NCBI RefSeq assembly: GCF_009765225.1
Contig: NZ_VMSF01000001.1
Coordinates: forward strand, 2,170,001 to 2,234,000
Direction of reading: 5' to 3'
Length of the DNA stretch: 64,000 bases
Source: Leifsonia sp. AG29
GTDB lineage: Bacteria; Actinomycetota; Actinomycetes; Actinomycetales; Microbacteriaceae
Under the pieces are notes generated by a model. The model saw nothing but the letters and a program-made list of their open reading frames with translations, did not search any database and was not told where the DNA came from. Made by a program: the position numbers and the translations under genes. This document shows positions 44,307-52,565 of the stretch, piece after piece. Numbering within the stretch: the first letter of the stretch is position 1; each line of letters starts with the position of its first letter.

Positions 44307-45335
44307 GTGACCCCCAGCCCCGCGCAGCCCCGTCCGCCGCTGGGCTGGCTCCCCGGGGTCGCGGTCGCGGGACTCGCGACCGCGCTCGCCTGGACGGTCC
44401 ACTGGCTGCTGCCCGCCATCCCGCTGCTGACCGCCGCGGTCGTGCTGGGGATCGTCGTCGGTCAGCTCCCCGCCGCCCGTCCCGCCCTCGTCGGTCCACT
44501 CGCGGCCGGCCTGTCGGTCAGCTCCAAGCGCCTGATGCGGATCGGCGTCGTCCTCCTCGGCCTCAAGCTGAGCCTCGGCGACATCGCGCGCCTCGGCTGG
44601 GTGACCATCCTCAGCACGGTGCTCGTCGTGGTGATCGCGTTCGCCGGGACCTTCTGGATCGGACGGCTGATGCGCCTCCCCGGGCACGAGCCGCTCCTCC
44701 TCGCGACCGGGTTCTCCATCTGCGGCGCCTCGGCGATCGGCGCCATGAGCGGGGTGGTCAGGCCGAAGGACGAGGAGCAGGCCACGCCGGTGGCCCTCGT
44801 GACCCTGTGCGGAACGCTCGCGATCTTCGTGCTCCCTCTTCTGTGGCGCCCCCTCGGGCTGGACGCCGTGCAGTTCGGGCACTGGGTCGGCGCGGGCGTC
44901 CACGACGTCGGCCAGGTCGTCGCCACCGCGCAGATCGCCGGGCCGGCAGCGCTGGCGGTCGCGATCGTCGTCAAGCTGACCCGTGTGCTCACGCTGGCGC
45001 CGATGGTCGCGATCGCTTCCGTGGTCGAGCGCCGGCGCCACGTCGCGGGCGACCCGACGGTGAAGCGGCCTCCGATCGTCCCGCTCTTCGTCGCCGGATT
45101 CGTGGCAGCGGTGCTGCTGCGAACCTTCGTCCCGCTCCCTCCCGCCGTGACCGGTGCGGCCGACTCCCTCCAGACGGTCCTGCTGGCCATGGCCCTCTTC
45201 GGGCTCGGGACGGCGGTGCGGCTGCGAACGCTCCTGAGCAAGGGCTGGCGCGCGCTCGTCACCGGACTGGCATCGTGGGTGCTCATCGCGGCGCTCGCAC
45301 TCGCGGCGGTCTGGCTGACCGCGGCCGCCGGCTGA
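44307..45335 (+). CDS. YeiH/UPF0324-family membrane protein
   Basis: 342 aa with about ten membrane spans. Marks: LLTAAVVLGIVVGQL, SSKRLMRIGVVLLGLKLSLGDI, LLATGFSICGASAIGAMSGVV and WVGAGVHDVGQVVATA, typical of the YeiH family. Some relatives have been linked to sulfonate or anion transport, but the activity is not settled. The GTG at 44307 overlaps the end of an AGGAGG run, and CAGAAT upstream may be its -10, so a leaderless start is possible. Confidence 0.88.
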   Translation: MTPSPAQPRPPLGWLPGVAVAGLATALAWTVHWLLPAIPLLTAAVVLGIVVGQLPAARPALVGPLAAGLSVSSKRLMRIGVVLLGLKLSLGDIARLGWVTILSTVLVVVIAFAGTFWIGRLMRLPGHEPLLLATGFSICGASAIGAMSGVVRPKDEEQATPVALVTLCGTLAIFVLPLLWRPLGLDAVQFGHWVGAGVHDVGQVVATAQIAGPAALAVAIVVKLTRVLTLAPMVAIASVVERRRHVAGDPTVKRPPIVPLFVAGFVAAVLLRTFVPLPPAVTGAADSLQTVLLAMALFGLGTAVRLRTLLSKGWRALVTGLASWVLIAALALAAVWLTAAAG

Positions 45336-45366
45336 CGGGCACGTCCGGCCTGCGCCTACCCGTCGC

Positions 45367-45948
45367 TCAGGCGCGCGCGACGATATGGAAGACGTGCCAG
45401 TGCTTGGGACCCTCGAACGACATCCCGCGCCGGTCGTCCTCCACCAGCTCGAGCACCTCCATGCCGGCCAGCATCGACTCCACGCCGGCCCGGTCGTGGA
45501 AGTTCATGTGCGGGCGACCGAACCACTCGTCGTGGGGCCCGAACAGCTCACCGGCGAAGACGCCGCCGGGCACCAGTGCGTCGCGGATGTCGGCCCACAG
45601 GTAGGGGAAATGCTCCGGATCGCAGAACGGCAGCGCGAAGCCGGCGTAGACCAGCTCGGCCGGCGGGAGCTGTCTCAGCGCCTCGAACGTCGAGCGTCGC
45701 ACGGTGACGCGGGCGGCCTCCTCGTCGGCGAGTCCCGCAACGACCCGTTGCTCCACGCCCGGGTCGGCGTCGACCGCGAGCACCTCCCACCCGTGCTTCG
45801 CCAGCTGCCGGGTCTCGACGCCGTCCCCGCAGCCGAGGTCGATCGCCCGTGCGGGCCGGTCGCCGAGCGCCTCCAACGCCCGGTCGAAGGTGGGACGCAC
45901 CGTCCGCCCGCCCTGTTCCTCGTAGAACCGCGACCAGTCGAAGACCAT
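45367..45948 (-). CDS. SAM-dependent methyltransferase (TPMT/TehB-like class I)
   Basis: 193 aa. SAM-binding motif I AIDLGCGDGVETRQLAKHGWEVLAVDAD, motif region ELVYAGFALPFCDP, and GVFAGELFGPHDEWFG late in the fold. Resembles small-molecule (TehB/thiopurine-type) methyltransferases. Substrate unknown. ATG 45948 follows a TAGGCT -10 element by 7 bases; the longer frame to 46236 is rejected. Divergent from the 54-aa ORF. Confidence 0.85.
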   Translation of the reverse strand: MVFDWSRFYEEQGGRTVRPTFDRALEALGDRPARAIDLGCGDGVETRQLAKHGWEVLAVDADPGVEQRVVAGLADEEAARVTVRRSTFEALRQLPPAELVYAGFALPFCDPEHFPYLWADIRDALVPGGVFAGELFGPHDEWFGRPHMNFHDRAGVESMLAGMEVLELVEDDRRGMSFEGPKHWHVFHIVARA

Positions 45949-45955
45949 GGCGCCG

Positions 45956-45961
45956 AGCCTA
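45956..45961 (-). promoter_or_regulatory. Leaderless-type -10 element of the methyltransferase
   Basis: TAGGCT on the minus strand, 7 bases before ATG 45948. Confidence 0.45.
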
Positions 45962-46046
45962 CGCGCCGCCACCTCGGGATGGGGCGGAGGCTCGCGCGTC
46001 CGTCGGGTGACCCCGTCCGGTGCTCCCGGGCGGCGGGGAGGCGGTC

Positions 46047-46052
46047 TACCCT
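46047..46052 (+). promoter_or_regulatory. Leaderless-type -10 element of the 54-aa ORF
   Basis: TACCCT, 7 bases before ATG 46060. Confidence 0.45.
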
Positions 46053-46059
46053 GGCTGCC

Positions 46060-46224
46060 ATGGAGCTGGGCATCGGCGCGAGCGTGTGGTTCGAGGGCAG
46101 GCCGGGAGTCGTCATCGAGGGTCCGGACGAGGACGGCCAATTCGAGATCGAGTTCGTCGCGGGCGACGACCTCGACCGCGCCTGGTTCCTCCCGTCCGAC
46201 AGACGGGTCACGCCACGGCGCTGA
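46060..46224 (+). CDS. Small acidic beta-rich protein (54 aa)
   Basis: MELGIGASVWFEGRPGVVIE then GPDEDGQFEIEFVAGDDLDR then AWFLPSDRRVTPRR. The layout looks like a small SH3/Tudor-like barrel (alternating hydrophobic strands, turn at PDEDG), but no family is recognised. The ATG 46060 follows a TACCCT -10 element by 7 bases. It lies between two leaderless promoters, upstream of sdaA. Confidence 0.6.
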   Translation: MELGIGASVWFEGRPGVVIEGPDEDGQFEIEFVAGDDLDRAWFLPSDRRVTPRR

Positions 46225-46289
46225 CCGCCTACGCAATCATGTTGCGCAGATGAGCGGTTCAGCGCGGTTTTCCGGCGGAACGGGCGACG

Positions 46290-46295
46290 TACACT
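46290..46295 (+). promoter_or_regulatory. sdaA: Leaderless-type -10 element of sdaA
   Basis: TACACT, 6 bases before GTG 46302. A weak TTTTCC lies 16 bases further upstream. Confidence 0.5.
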
Positions 46296-46301
46296 GGTGA
46301 A

Positions 46302-47687
46302 GTGACAGCGTACGTCTCGGCCTTCGATCTGTTCTCGATCGGCATCGGACCGTCGAGCTCGCACACCGTCGGCCCGCTCCGGGCGGCGCGGGCCTTCGCG
46401 GCCGAGCTCGACGAGACCGGCGCGCTCGACCGTGTCGACCAGGTCACCTGCACGCTCTACGGATCGCTCGGCTCGACCGGGATCGGGCACGGAACGCCCG
46501 ACGCCGTGGTCGCCGGACTGCGCGGACTGGCCCCCGAGACGTGCCGTCCCGAGGATGTCCGCGGAGCGTGGTCCGAGTTGCGGGCCGGAGACACTCTGAT
46601 GCTGGCCGGACGGCACCGGATCCCGCTGAGCAAGGACGACATCGCGTTCGAGCCGCGCACCCGCCTCCCCGGCCACCCCAACGCGTTGACGCTTCGCGCC
46701 TGGGGCCGCGACCGCGACGGCCGCCGCCAGCCGCTCCCCCTGCTCGAGCAGACGTACTATTCGATCGGGGGAGGCTTCATCCGCCGCGACGGCGAGGAGG
46801 CCGACCTGTCGGCTCGCGCCTCCCACCCGTACCCGTACTCGAGCGCGCAGGAGCTGATCGCCCTGTGCGAGCGCGACGGCGTGCCGATCTGCGAGGTCGC
46901 CCGGCGGAACGAGGTCGCCCTGCACGGCGAGGAGGCGGTGCGCGAGCGCCTCGACCTCATCTGGGAGGCCATGGCCGAGTGCGTCGCCCGCGGTCTCGAC
47001 GGGGGCGGCGTGCTCCCGGGCGGCCTCGGCGTGAAGCGCCGGGCGGCGGCCATGCGCGAGCACCTGGAGCGCGTGCAGGACGAGCCGGGTCGCGCCACCT
47101 CCCTCGAATGGCTGCACGCCTTCGCCCTGGCCGTCAACGAGGAGAACGCCTCGGGCGGGAGGGTCGTCACCGCACCGACCAACGGCGCGGCCGGGATCGT
47201 CCCCGCCGTTGCCCACTACTACCTCCGCTTCGTCCCGGGGGCGTCGGCCGAGGGGATCCGCCAGTACCTCCTGACGGCCACGGCGATCGGTTCCCTCTTC
47301 AAGGCGAACGCGTCGATCTCCGGAGCGGAAGGCGGGTGCCAGGCCGAGGTCGGTTCGGCGTGCGCGATGGCGGCCGGGGCGCTCTGCGCCGTGCTCGGCG
47401 GGAGCCCCCGCCAGGTCGAGAACGCGGCCGAGATCGCCATGGAGCACCACCTCGGGCTGACCTGCGACCCGGTCGGCGGCCTGGTGCAGATCCCGTGCAT
47501 CGAACGCAACGCGATCGCCTCCTCGACCGCCGTCTCGGCCGCGCGGCTCGCCCTCCACGGTGACGGCTCTCACCTCGTGTCGCTCGACACCGTCATCGAG
47601 ACGATGCGGCAGACCGGGCTCGACATGTCGACCAAGTACAAGGAGACGAGCGAGGGCGGCCTCGCGGTCAACGTCATCGAGTGCTGA
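46302..47687 (+). CDS. sdaA: L-serine ammonia-lyase (iron-sulfur, single chain)
   Basis: 461 aa. Deaminates L-serine to pyruvate and ammonia using an oxygen-sensitive [4Fe-4S] cluster. N-terminal beta domain: SAFDLFSIGIGPSSSHTVGPLRAA. Alpha domain: ENASGGRVVTAPTNGAAGIVPA, and cluster cysteines in SGAEGGCQAEVGSACAMAA and GLTCDPVGGLVQIPCIERN. The fused alpha-beta form is the usual one. GTG 46302 is 6 bases after TACACT. Confidence 0.95.
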   Translation: MTAYVSAFDLFSIGIGPSSSHTVGPLRAARAFAAELDETGALDRVDQVTCTLYGSLGSTGIGHGTPDAVVAGLRGLAPETCRPEDVRGAWSELRAGDTLMLAGRHRIPLSKDDIAFEPRTRLPGHPNALTLRAWGRDRDGRRQPLPLLEQTYYSIGGGFIRRDGEEADLSARASHPYPYSSAQELIALCERDGVPICEVARRNEVALHGEEAVRERLDLIWEAMAECVARGLDGGGVLPGGLGVKRRAAAMREHLERVQDEPGRATSLEWLHAFALAVNEENASGGRVVTAPTNGAAGIVPAVAHYYLRFVPGASAEGIRQYLLTATAIGSLFKANASISGAEGGCQAEVGSACAMAAGALCAVLGGSPRQVENAAEIAMEHHLGLTCDPVGGLVQIPCIERNAIASSTAVSAARLALHGDGSHLVSLDTVIETMRQTGLDMSTKYKETSEGGLAVNVIEC

Positions 47688-47726
47688 TCGGCCCGGTGAG
47701 TGCTCGCTGAGTGTTGACTGCGAGCC

Positions 47727-47744
47727 GGATACAGATCTGTATCC
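47727..47744. promoter_or_regulatory. Perfect 18-bp palindrome, putative operator of the glutathione peroxidase gene
   Basis: GGATACAGATCTGTATCC is its own reverse complement. It ends 17 bases before the TACGCT -10 element, so its right half occupies the -35 position; binding of a dimeric regulator (for example TetR-type) would block the promoter. No regulator gene is adjacent. Confidence 0.6.
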
Positions 47745-47761
47745 AGTCCGGCGTGCGATCG

Positions 47762-47767
47762 TACGCT
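47762..47767 (+). promoter_or_regulatory. Leaderless-type -10 element of the glutathione peroxidase gene
   Basis: TACGCT, 6 bases before ATG 47774. The -35 position falls at 47739-47744, inside the palindrome. Confidence 0.5.
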
Positions 47768-47773
47768 GACACC

Positions 47774-48262
47774 ATGAGCCTTCTGGACATCCCCTTCCGC
47801 ACCATCGACGGCGCGGAGACCTCGCTCGCCGAGCACCGCGGCAAGGTGATCCTCCTCGTCAACGTGGCCTCACGGTGCGGCTACTCGCCGCAGTACGAGA
47901 CGCTGGAGGAGCTACAGGAGACGTACGGCGGCCGCGGCTTCACCGTCGTCGGTGTGCCCAGCAACCAGTTCCTGCAGGAGCTCGGCACGACCGAGGCGAT
48001 CAAGGAGTACTGCTCGACGACTTGGGGCGTGACCTTCCCGATGACCGAGAAGATGCGGCTCAACGGCCGCTCCGCCCATCCCCTCTTCGTCGAGCTGAAG
48101 AAGGCGGAGGACGCCGAGGGCAAGGCGGGAAAGGTCCGCTGGAACTTCGAGAAGTTCCTGATCCTGCCCGACGGGTCGGTACGGCGCTTCCGCAGCAAGG
48201 TCGAGCCGGACGACCCGGCGATCGTGGCGCTCATCGAGGACTCGGTGGAGGCGGCCGCCTGA
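47774..48262 (+). CDS. Glutathione peroxidase family thiol peroxidase (Cys type)
   Basis: 162 aa. Reduces peroxides; in bacteria lacking glutathione, thioredoxin is the likely electron donor. Marks: GKVILLVNVASRCGYSPQYETLEEL with peroxidatic Cys37 (Cys, not selenocysteine), VVGVPSNQFLQELGT, and the Trp-Asn-Phe-Glu-Lys-Phe block (RWNFEKFLILPDG). Actinobacteria mainly use mycothiol. Start ATG 47774 lies 6 bases after TACGCT; an 18-bp palindrome covers the -35 position, so the gene is probably under a dedicated repressor. Confidence 0.93.
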   Translation: MSLLDIPFRTIDGAETSLAEHRGKVILLVNVASRCGYSPQYETLEELQETYGGRGFTVVGVPSNQFLQELGTTEAIKEYCSTTWGVTFPMTEKMRLNGRSAHPLFVELKKAEDAEGKAGKVRWNFEKFLILPDGSVRRFRSKVEPDDPAIVALIEDSVEAAA

Positions 48263-48280
48263 GACCCGGGTCCGGAGCCG

Positions 48281-48571
48281 TCAGGCCCGGCGGTACCAGC
48301 GGCCACCGACCCGCTCGGTCAGACGCCAGGGACCGATGGACGCGAGCGTCCCGATCCGTTGCACCACGTGCTCGGCGACACGGAGCGCCTCCCTCGGGTG
48401 GTCGGCGGTGAACCGGACGGTGAGGCGCGCCTCGCCCGCGACCACGTCGACGTTGGAGGCTTCGACCACCGCGAGCTCGCGCCCCGCTGCGACGGCCTCC
48501 GGCTCGACGCGCTCCGGCGCGACACCGGGCCCGAGCATGCCGACGGCGACGATCACGCGGAAGCTGGGCAC
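48281..48571 (-). CDS. Conserved-looking small protein of unknown function (96 aa)
   Basis: Starts MPSFRVIVAVGMLGPGVAPE; later blocks are LAVVEASNVDVVAGEARLTV and FTADHPREALRVAEHVV, ending RVGGRWYRRA. The alternating beta/alpha pattern suggests a ferredoxin-like fold, but no family is recognised. The GTG at 48571 lies 6 bases after a TAGGCT -10 element, which supports expression. It converges on the glutathione peroxidase gene, with 18 bases between stops. Confidence 0.65.
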   Translation of the reverse strand: MPSFRVIVAVGMLGPGVAPERVEPEAVAAGRELAVVEASNVDVVAGEARLTVRFTADHPREALRVAEHVVQRIGTLASIGPWRLTERVGGRWYRRA

Positions 48572-48577
48572 AACCTG

Positions 48578-48583
48578 AGCCTA
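48578..48583 (-). promoter_or_regulatory. Leaderless-type -10 element of the 96-aa gene
   Basis: TAGGCT on the minus strand, 6 bases before GTG 48571. Confidence 0.45.
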
Positions 48584-48654
48584 CGCGTGTGGGTGCGGCA
48601 TGATCCGCTCTCGGCGCGTACCCTGTCACGGATCGGGGATCGAGGGGAGGACCC

Positions 48655-49077
48655 GTGTACGAAGAAGGAACCACCGATGAGCTGGACCTGACGGACATCG
48701 GGAACGGCAGCGGCCTGAGCGAGGTCGAGCTGGCGGAACTGGCGGAGCTGCTCGAGCAGCGGCGGCGCGGCGATGTGGCCGAGGCGCAACGCCTGGCCGA
48801 GTCTCTGGGGAGCCTGCTGGCGTCGCGGTCGGAGTCGACCGCGGACGACGAGCACGATCCGGAGGGCCCGACGCTGTCGTCGGAGTGGAGCCGGTTGGAG
48901 GCTCTGCGCGCGGACGCCTCGCAGGACATGATCGCCGTCCGCGAGGCCCTGGAGCGCATCGACCTCGGGACGTACGGCGTGTGCGCACGGTGCTACCGGC
49001 CGATCGGGGTGGACCGGCTCCGAGCGCGACCGACCGCGCGGCTCTGCATCACCTGCGCGACGCTCGCGGAGAGCTGA
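48655..49077 (+). CDS. DksA/TraR-type C4 zinc finger protein
   Basis: 140 aa. A helical, acidic N-terminal region (ELDLTDIGNG; VELAELAELLEQRRRGDVAE) is followed by the DksA/TraR zinc finger at the C-terminus, LERIDLGTYGVCARCYRPIG then RPTARLCITCATLAES (C-x2-C ... C-x2-C). Family members bind the RNA polymerase secondary channel or have unknown roles; in actinobacteria most are untested. GTG 48655 has GGGGAGGA upstream. Convergent with the LAL regulator. Confidence 0.88.
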   Translation: MYEEGTTDELDLTDIGNGSGLSEVELAELAELLEQRRRGDVAEAQRLAESLGSLLASRSESTADDEHDPEGPTLSSEWSRLEALRADASQDMIAVREALERIDLGTYGVCARCYRPIGVDRLRARPTARLCITCATLAES

Positions 49078-49137
49078 CGCTCGCCGGGAGGCGCCGCTCG
49101 GGGAGTGCTGCCCCCCGGGCGCACCGCGCCCCGTCGG

Positions 49138-52068
49138 TCACAGCACGCGCCCCGCACGGTAGACGGCCTCGGTGCGGCTGGACGCCCCGACCTTGCGCAG
49201 GATGCTGGACACGTGCACGCTCGCGGTCTTGGCGCTGATGAAGAGCCGCTCGCCGATCTGCTTGTTGCTGAGGCCCTGCTCGATGAGCGCGAGGACCTCC
49301 TCCTCTCGCTCGGTGAGCGCCACGCCCCCGCCGGCCGGCACCGGTGCGCGGGAGCCACGTTTGCGGATCAGCGCGTCTGCGGCGGCGGTCAGCAGTCCGA
49401 TGCCGTGAGCCTCGGCGCTGTCGCGCGCGTCGAGGACGAACTGCTCGGCCTCTCCGCGCCGCCCGGTCGCGAAGGCCACCCGGGCGGCACGCAGGAGCGC
49501 ATACGGGCGCAGGTGGACCGGTGCGATGGGCTCGTTCGCGGCCGCGATCGCGTGCGCCCAAGCGACAGCGGCCTCGTCGGCGAGGTCCGAGGCCGGCACG
49601 GAGTCGCGCGGTTCGACCGCCAGGCGCGCGGTGGCGAGCTCGGCGCGCGCCAGCGGTGCCCACACGCGGGCCGTCGGCCACTCCTCCCGGGTCGCGAGGA
49701 GACCGTCGAGGCGGCCGGCCTCGGCGGCGACGTCGATGCCGGATGATGCGGCGTCGCCCTCGGAGGCGAGCTCAGCGAGCGCGCGAGCGGCGATCGCGAT
49801 GACGGGGAGGTCGTAGCCCGGCATGGTCAGGAACGGCGGCGAGCCGACACCGGAGGTCTCCTCCCACGCGCGCCGGTGGTCACCCACGCCGATCGCGACC
49901 TCGCCGACGGCCCGGGCGACGCCGAGCCGGGACTGCAGTTCGATGGGCGCCAGCGTCCGGAACGCGGCCCGGTTGCGCCGGATCAGGTCGTCCGCACCGG
50001 GGGCGTCGCCCGACCAGAGCAGGACACGGACCTGCTGCAGCCGGACGCAGAGCTCCGCCCGGGGGTCGAGGCACGTGACGGAGCCGAGCAGCTCGGCAGC
50101 GCGGTCGTATCGGCCGAGCGCGGCCATCGCCTCGGCCTGGTTCGCTGCCAGCCAGGCCCCCGCCGTGCGCTCGACCCCACGCTCACGGGCCCGCTCGAGA
50201 CCCGTCGCGGCGACGCGGACCGCCTCGTCGTACCGCCCGAGCGCGCTGAGCGCGTCCGACGCGTTGACCGCGTAGCGCAGGAGCGGCGCCACCTCGTCGC
50301 CCGCGAGCCGGGCGGCCGTGTCGAGTTCGGCTAGTGCCTCGGCGATGCACCCGCACTCGATCAGCGAGCTGCCCAGGATGTTGTGCGCGACCGACCGCAT
50401 GGCGGCCGGGGCCCCGTCGGCCTCGGCGACCGCCCGGGAGGCGGTCTCGATGGCGGGCTCGAACTCGCCCGCGATCATCTGGCGAGCGGCGAGTTCGGTG
50501 AGGAGGTGGGTCCGGAGGGCATCGCCGACCGGGAGCGATCCCGCTGGCACGAGCGCGAGCGCGTCACGGAGGAGTCCGTCGCTGCCCGGCCGGTTCAGGT
50601 TCGCCAGGTACTGCGCCTTGTCGCGCAGGAGTCGGGCACGCCGGGAGGGCGGGAGGTCGGCGCCGTGCCGCAGGGCCTCGTCGACGAGCGCGAGCGCCCG
50701 GTCGTTGTCGCCCGCGTTGCGCAGGGCGGAGGCGGTCAGCGCCATGACCGCGACCCGGTCGCGCCCGCTGAGCTCTTCCGGGGCGGGGACGCTGTCCCAG
50801 AGCTCGAGCATCCGGTCGCCCATGGCGGCCGCGGTCGCGTAAGCGTAGGCGGACTTGGCCTCGTCCATCGCCTCGACCGAGGCGGCGAAGGCGCGGGGCA
50901 GGTCGTGGGCGGCGAGCCAGTGCGACGAGAGCTGGACCGCGGAACGATGCGGTTCGGCCTCGAGCGCCTCCGCGAACCGGGCGTGGAACCGGCTGCGCTC
51001 CCCCGGCAGCAGGTCGGCGTGGATCGCCTCGCGCACCAGGGCGTGCCGGAAGGAGTACTCGACCGAGTCCGCGGCGAGGAGGTTGGCCGCGATCGCTTCG
51101 CGGGCGGCCGCGTCGAGCTCGTCGGCAGGTCCGTCGTAGACGGCCTCGAGCAGCTCGTGGCGGACGCAGGAGCCTCCGGCCGCGATGAGGCGGAGCAGGC
51201 GCTGTGCCGGATCGCTGAGTCGCTCGTACCGCGCGAGCAGCAGCTCGCGGAACGTCTCCGGCAGATCGTCGCCGGTGCGGAGGCCGTCGATGCCGACGAG
51301 CTCCTCCACGAAGAACGGAACGCCCTCGCTGAGGTCGTTGACCCGCTGGATCGACTCGGGATCGGGGCCATCGGGCCCCCCGCCGCCGATCAGCTGCTCC
51401 ACGAGCGCGACGACCTGCTCCCGGCCGAGGCGCGACAGCTCCCACCGCGTCACCCGCCGGGTGCGATCGAGCTCGGGGAGGAACGACCGCAGCGGGTGCC
51501 CGCGGACCACCTCGTCGCTCCGGTACGTCAGCACGACGAGGATCCGGCCGCGCTCCACCATGCGGAGCACGAAGCGCAGCAGTTCGAGCGTCGAGCTGTC
51601 GGCCCAGTGCACGTCCTCGATGGCGAGGACGAGCGGCGCGTCATCGGAGATGTTCTCGAACAGGCGCGTCACCAGCTCGTAGAGCCGCTCCCGGCCCGTC
51701 CGCTGCGGCACGGCCTGCTCGTCGGCGAGCTCGGGAAGAAGGGCCGAGAGCACGCCGGCCGACGGCCCGGCGGCCTCGAGGACGGCCGGAAGGCCCCGCT
51801 CGTCGATGAGCCGGCGCAGCGCGGTCGCGAAGGGCGCGTACGGGGCGCCGTCGCTGCCGAGGTCGACGCAGCGGCCGAGCAGCACGGTCGCCACCCCCTC
51901 CAAACCGGTGAGGAACTCGGAGAGGAGCCGCGACTTGCCGATCCCGGCCTCGCCACCGATCACAACGGCACGCGGTCCACCCGCCGCGGCGAGCGCGAAC
52001 TCGTCGCGCAAGGCCTCCAGATCGGCCTCGCGGCCGATCATCACGGGGCTCGTCGCCGGTGCTCGCAT
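49138..52068 (-). CDS. Large ATP-binding LuxR-family (LAL) regulator
   Basis: 976 aa. N-terminal AAA16 ATPase: Walker A VIGGEAGIGKSRLLSEFL (~40), Walker B LVLAIEDVHWADSSTLELLRF. A long TPR-like middle is followed by the C-terminal LuxR helix-turn-helix (LTEREEEVLALIEQGLSNKQ, then ERLFISAKTASVHVSSILRKV, ~905-960). It shares the architecture of the regulator at 32.4 kb, but the sequences differ, so they are separate paralogues. ATG 52068 lies 74 bases after the stop of a small upstream gene on the same strand. Targets unknown. Confidence 0.92.
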   Translation of the reverse strand: MRAPATSPVMIGREADLEALRDEFALAAAGGPRAVVIGGEAGIGKSRLLSEFLTGLEGVATVLLGRCVDLGSDGAPYAPFATALRRLIDERGLPAVLEAAGPSAGVLSALLPELADEQAVPQRTGRERLYELVTRLFENISDDAPLVLAIEDVHWADSSTLELLRFVLRMVERGRILVVLTYRSDEVVRGHPLRSFLPELDRTRRVTRWELSRLGREQVVALVEQLIGGGGPDGPDPESIQRVNDLSEGVPFFVEELVGIDGLRTGDDLPETFRELLLARYERLSDPAQRLLRLIAAGGSCVRHELLEAVYDGPADELDAAAREAIAANLLAADSVEYSFRHALVREAIHADLLPGERSRFHARFAEALEAEPHRSAVQLSSHWLAAHDLPRAFAASVEAMDEAKSAYAYATAAAMGDRMLELWDSVPAPEELSGRDRVAVMALTASALRNAGDNDRALALVDEALRHGADLPPSRRARLLRDKAQYLANLNRPGSDGLLRDALALVPAGSLPVGDALRTHLLTELAARQMIAGEFEPAIETASRAVAEADGAPAAMRSVAHNILGSSLIECGCIAEALAELDTAARLAGDEVAPLLRYAVNASDALSALGRYDEAVRVAATGLERARERGVERTAGAWLAANQAEAMAALGRYDRAAELLGSVTCLDPRAELCVRLQQVRVLLWSGDAPGADDLIRRNRAAFRTLAPIELQSRLGVARAVGEVAIGVGDHRRAWEETSGVGSPPFLTMPGYDLPVIAIAARALAELASEGDAASSGIDVAAEAGRLDGLLATREEWPTARVWAPLARAELATARLAVEPRDSVPASDLADEAAVAWAHAIAAANEPIAPVHLRPYALLRAARVAFATGRRGEAEQFVLDARDSAEAHGIGLLTAAADALIRKRGSRAPVPAGGGVALTEREEEVLALIEQGLSNKQIGERLFISAKTASVHVSSILRKVGASSRTEAVYRAGRVL

Positions 52069-52142
52069 AGCCTCATCGTGCCACCGGCCACCGACATCCG
52101 GGACGCCCCGAAGGATCGCTTCGCCCAGGGCGGAACCCTCGC

Positions 52143-52391
52143 TCAGCAGCCCGCGTGCGCGAGCTCGCGCGCCGGCTCGGGCGCGACCTCGCGCGCCGGC
52201 TCGAGCGCGACCAGCACGGCGGAGGGAGCGTCCGCGATACCCGGGCCGACCGGGGCCCGGCGACCCGAGCCCTCTGCGCTCCGCAGCGCCTCCCGACGCT
52301 CCGCAGCGCGGCGCCGCAGCTCCGCCTCCCGCTCGATCTCGGCGAACGCCCTCGCGTTGATCCGGTTCGTCATGAACTCATCTGACAGCAT
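52143..52391 (-). CDS. Small helical protein upstream of the LAL regulator (82 aa)
   Basis: MLSDEFMTNRINARAFAEIE starts a charged amphipathic helix (AELRRRAAERREALRSAEG), then a Pro/Ala-rich tail with a doubled EPARE motif ending AHAGC. GAGGGG lies 8 bases before ATG 52391, a good ribosome site. It could form an operon with the LAL regulator downstream (74-base gap). No family recognised; composition alone could also arise from GC-rich noncoding DNA. Confidence 0.5.
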   Translation of the reverse strand: MLSDEFMTNRINARAFAEIEREAELRRRAAERREALRSAEGSGRRAPVGPGIADAPSAVLVALEPAREVAPEPARELAHAGC

Positions 52392-52433
52392 CGTTCCATC
52401 CCCTCGTCTGCCTTATCCGATGACCTCAGACTC

Positions 52434-52501
52434 GTCTCTAAGGCGCCCCCGCCGCATCGGACGAATGCCCTATTCCGCACGACCGGGAGCCTTAGGGAGA
52501 C
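52434..52501. promoter_or_regulatory. Long-range inverted repeat between divergent genes
   Basis: TCTCTAAGGC (52435-52444) and GCCTTAGGGAGA (52489-52500) are near-complementary arms 44 bases apart, between the 82-aa gene and the FMN reductase gene. They could be two sites for one regulator, possibly the nearby LAL protein. Confidence 0.35.
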
Positions 52502-52565
52502 GGAGGGATGCTGAGAGGATCGACGGGGGCTTTCGCCGGCCTGCGGCCCGGAGCATCCTGGCAGC

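Noticed and set aside
47774-48262. Selenocysteine glutathione peroxidase
   Set aside because: The catalytic position is a Cys codon (SRCGYS), so no Sec insertion is needed.
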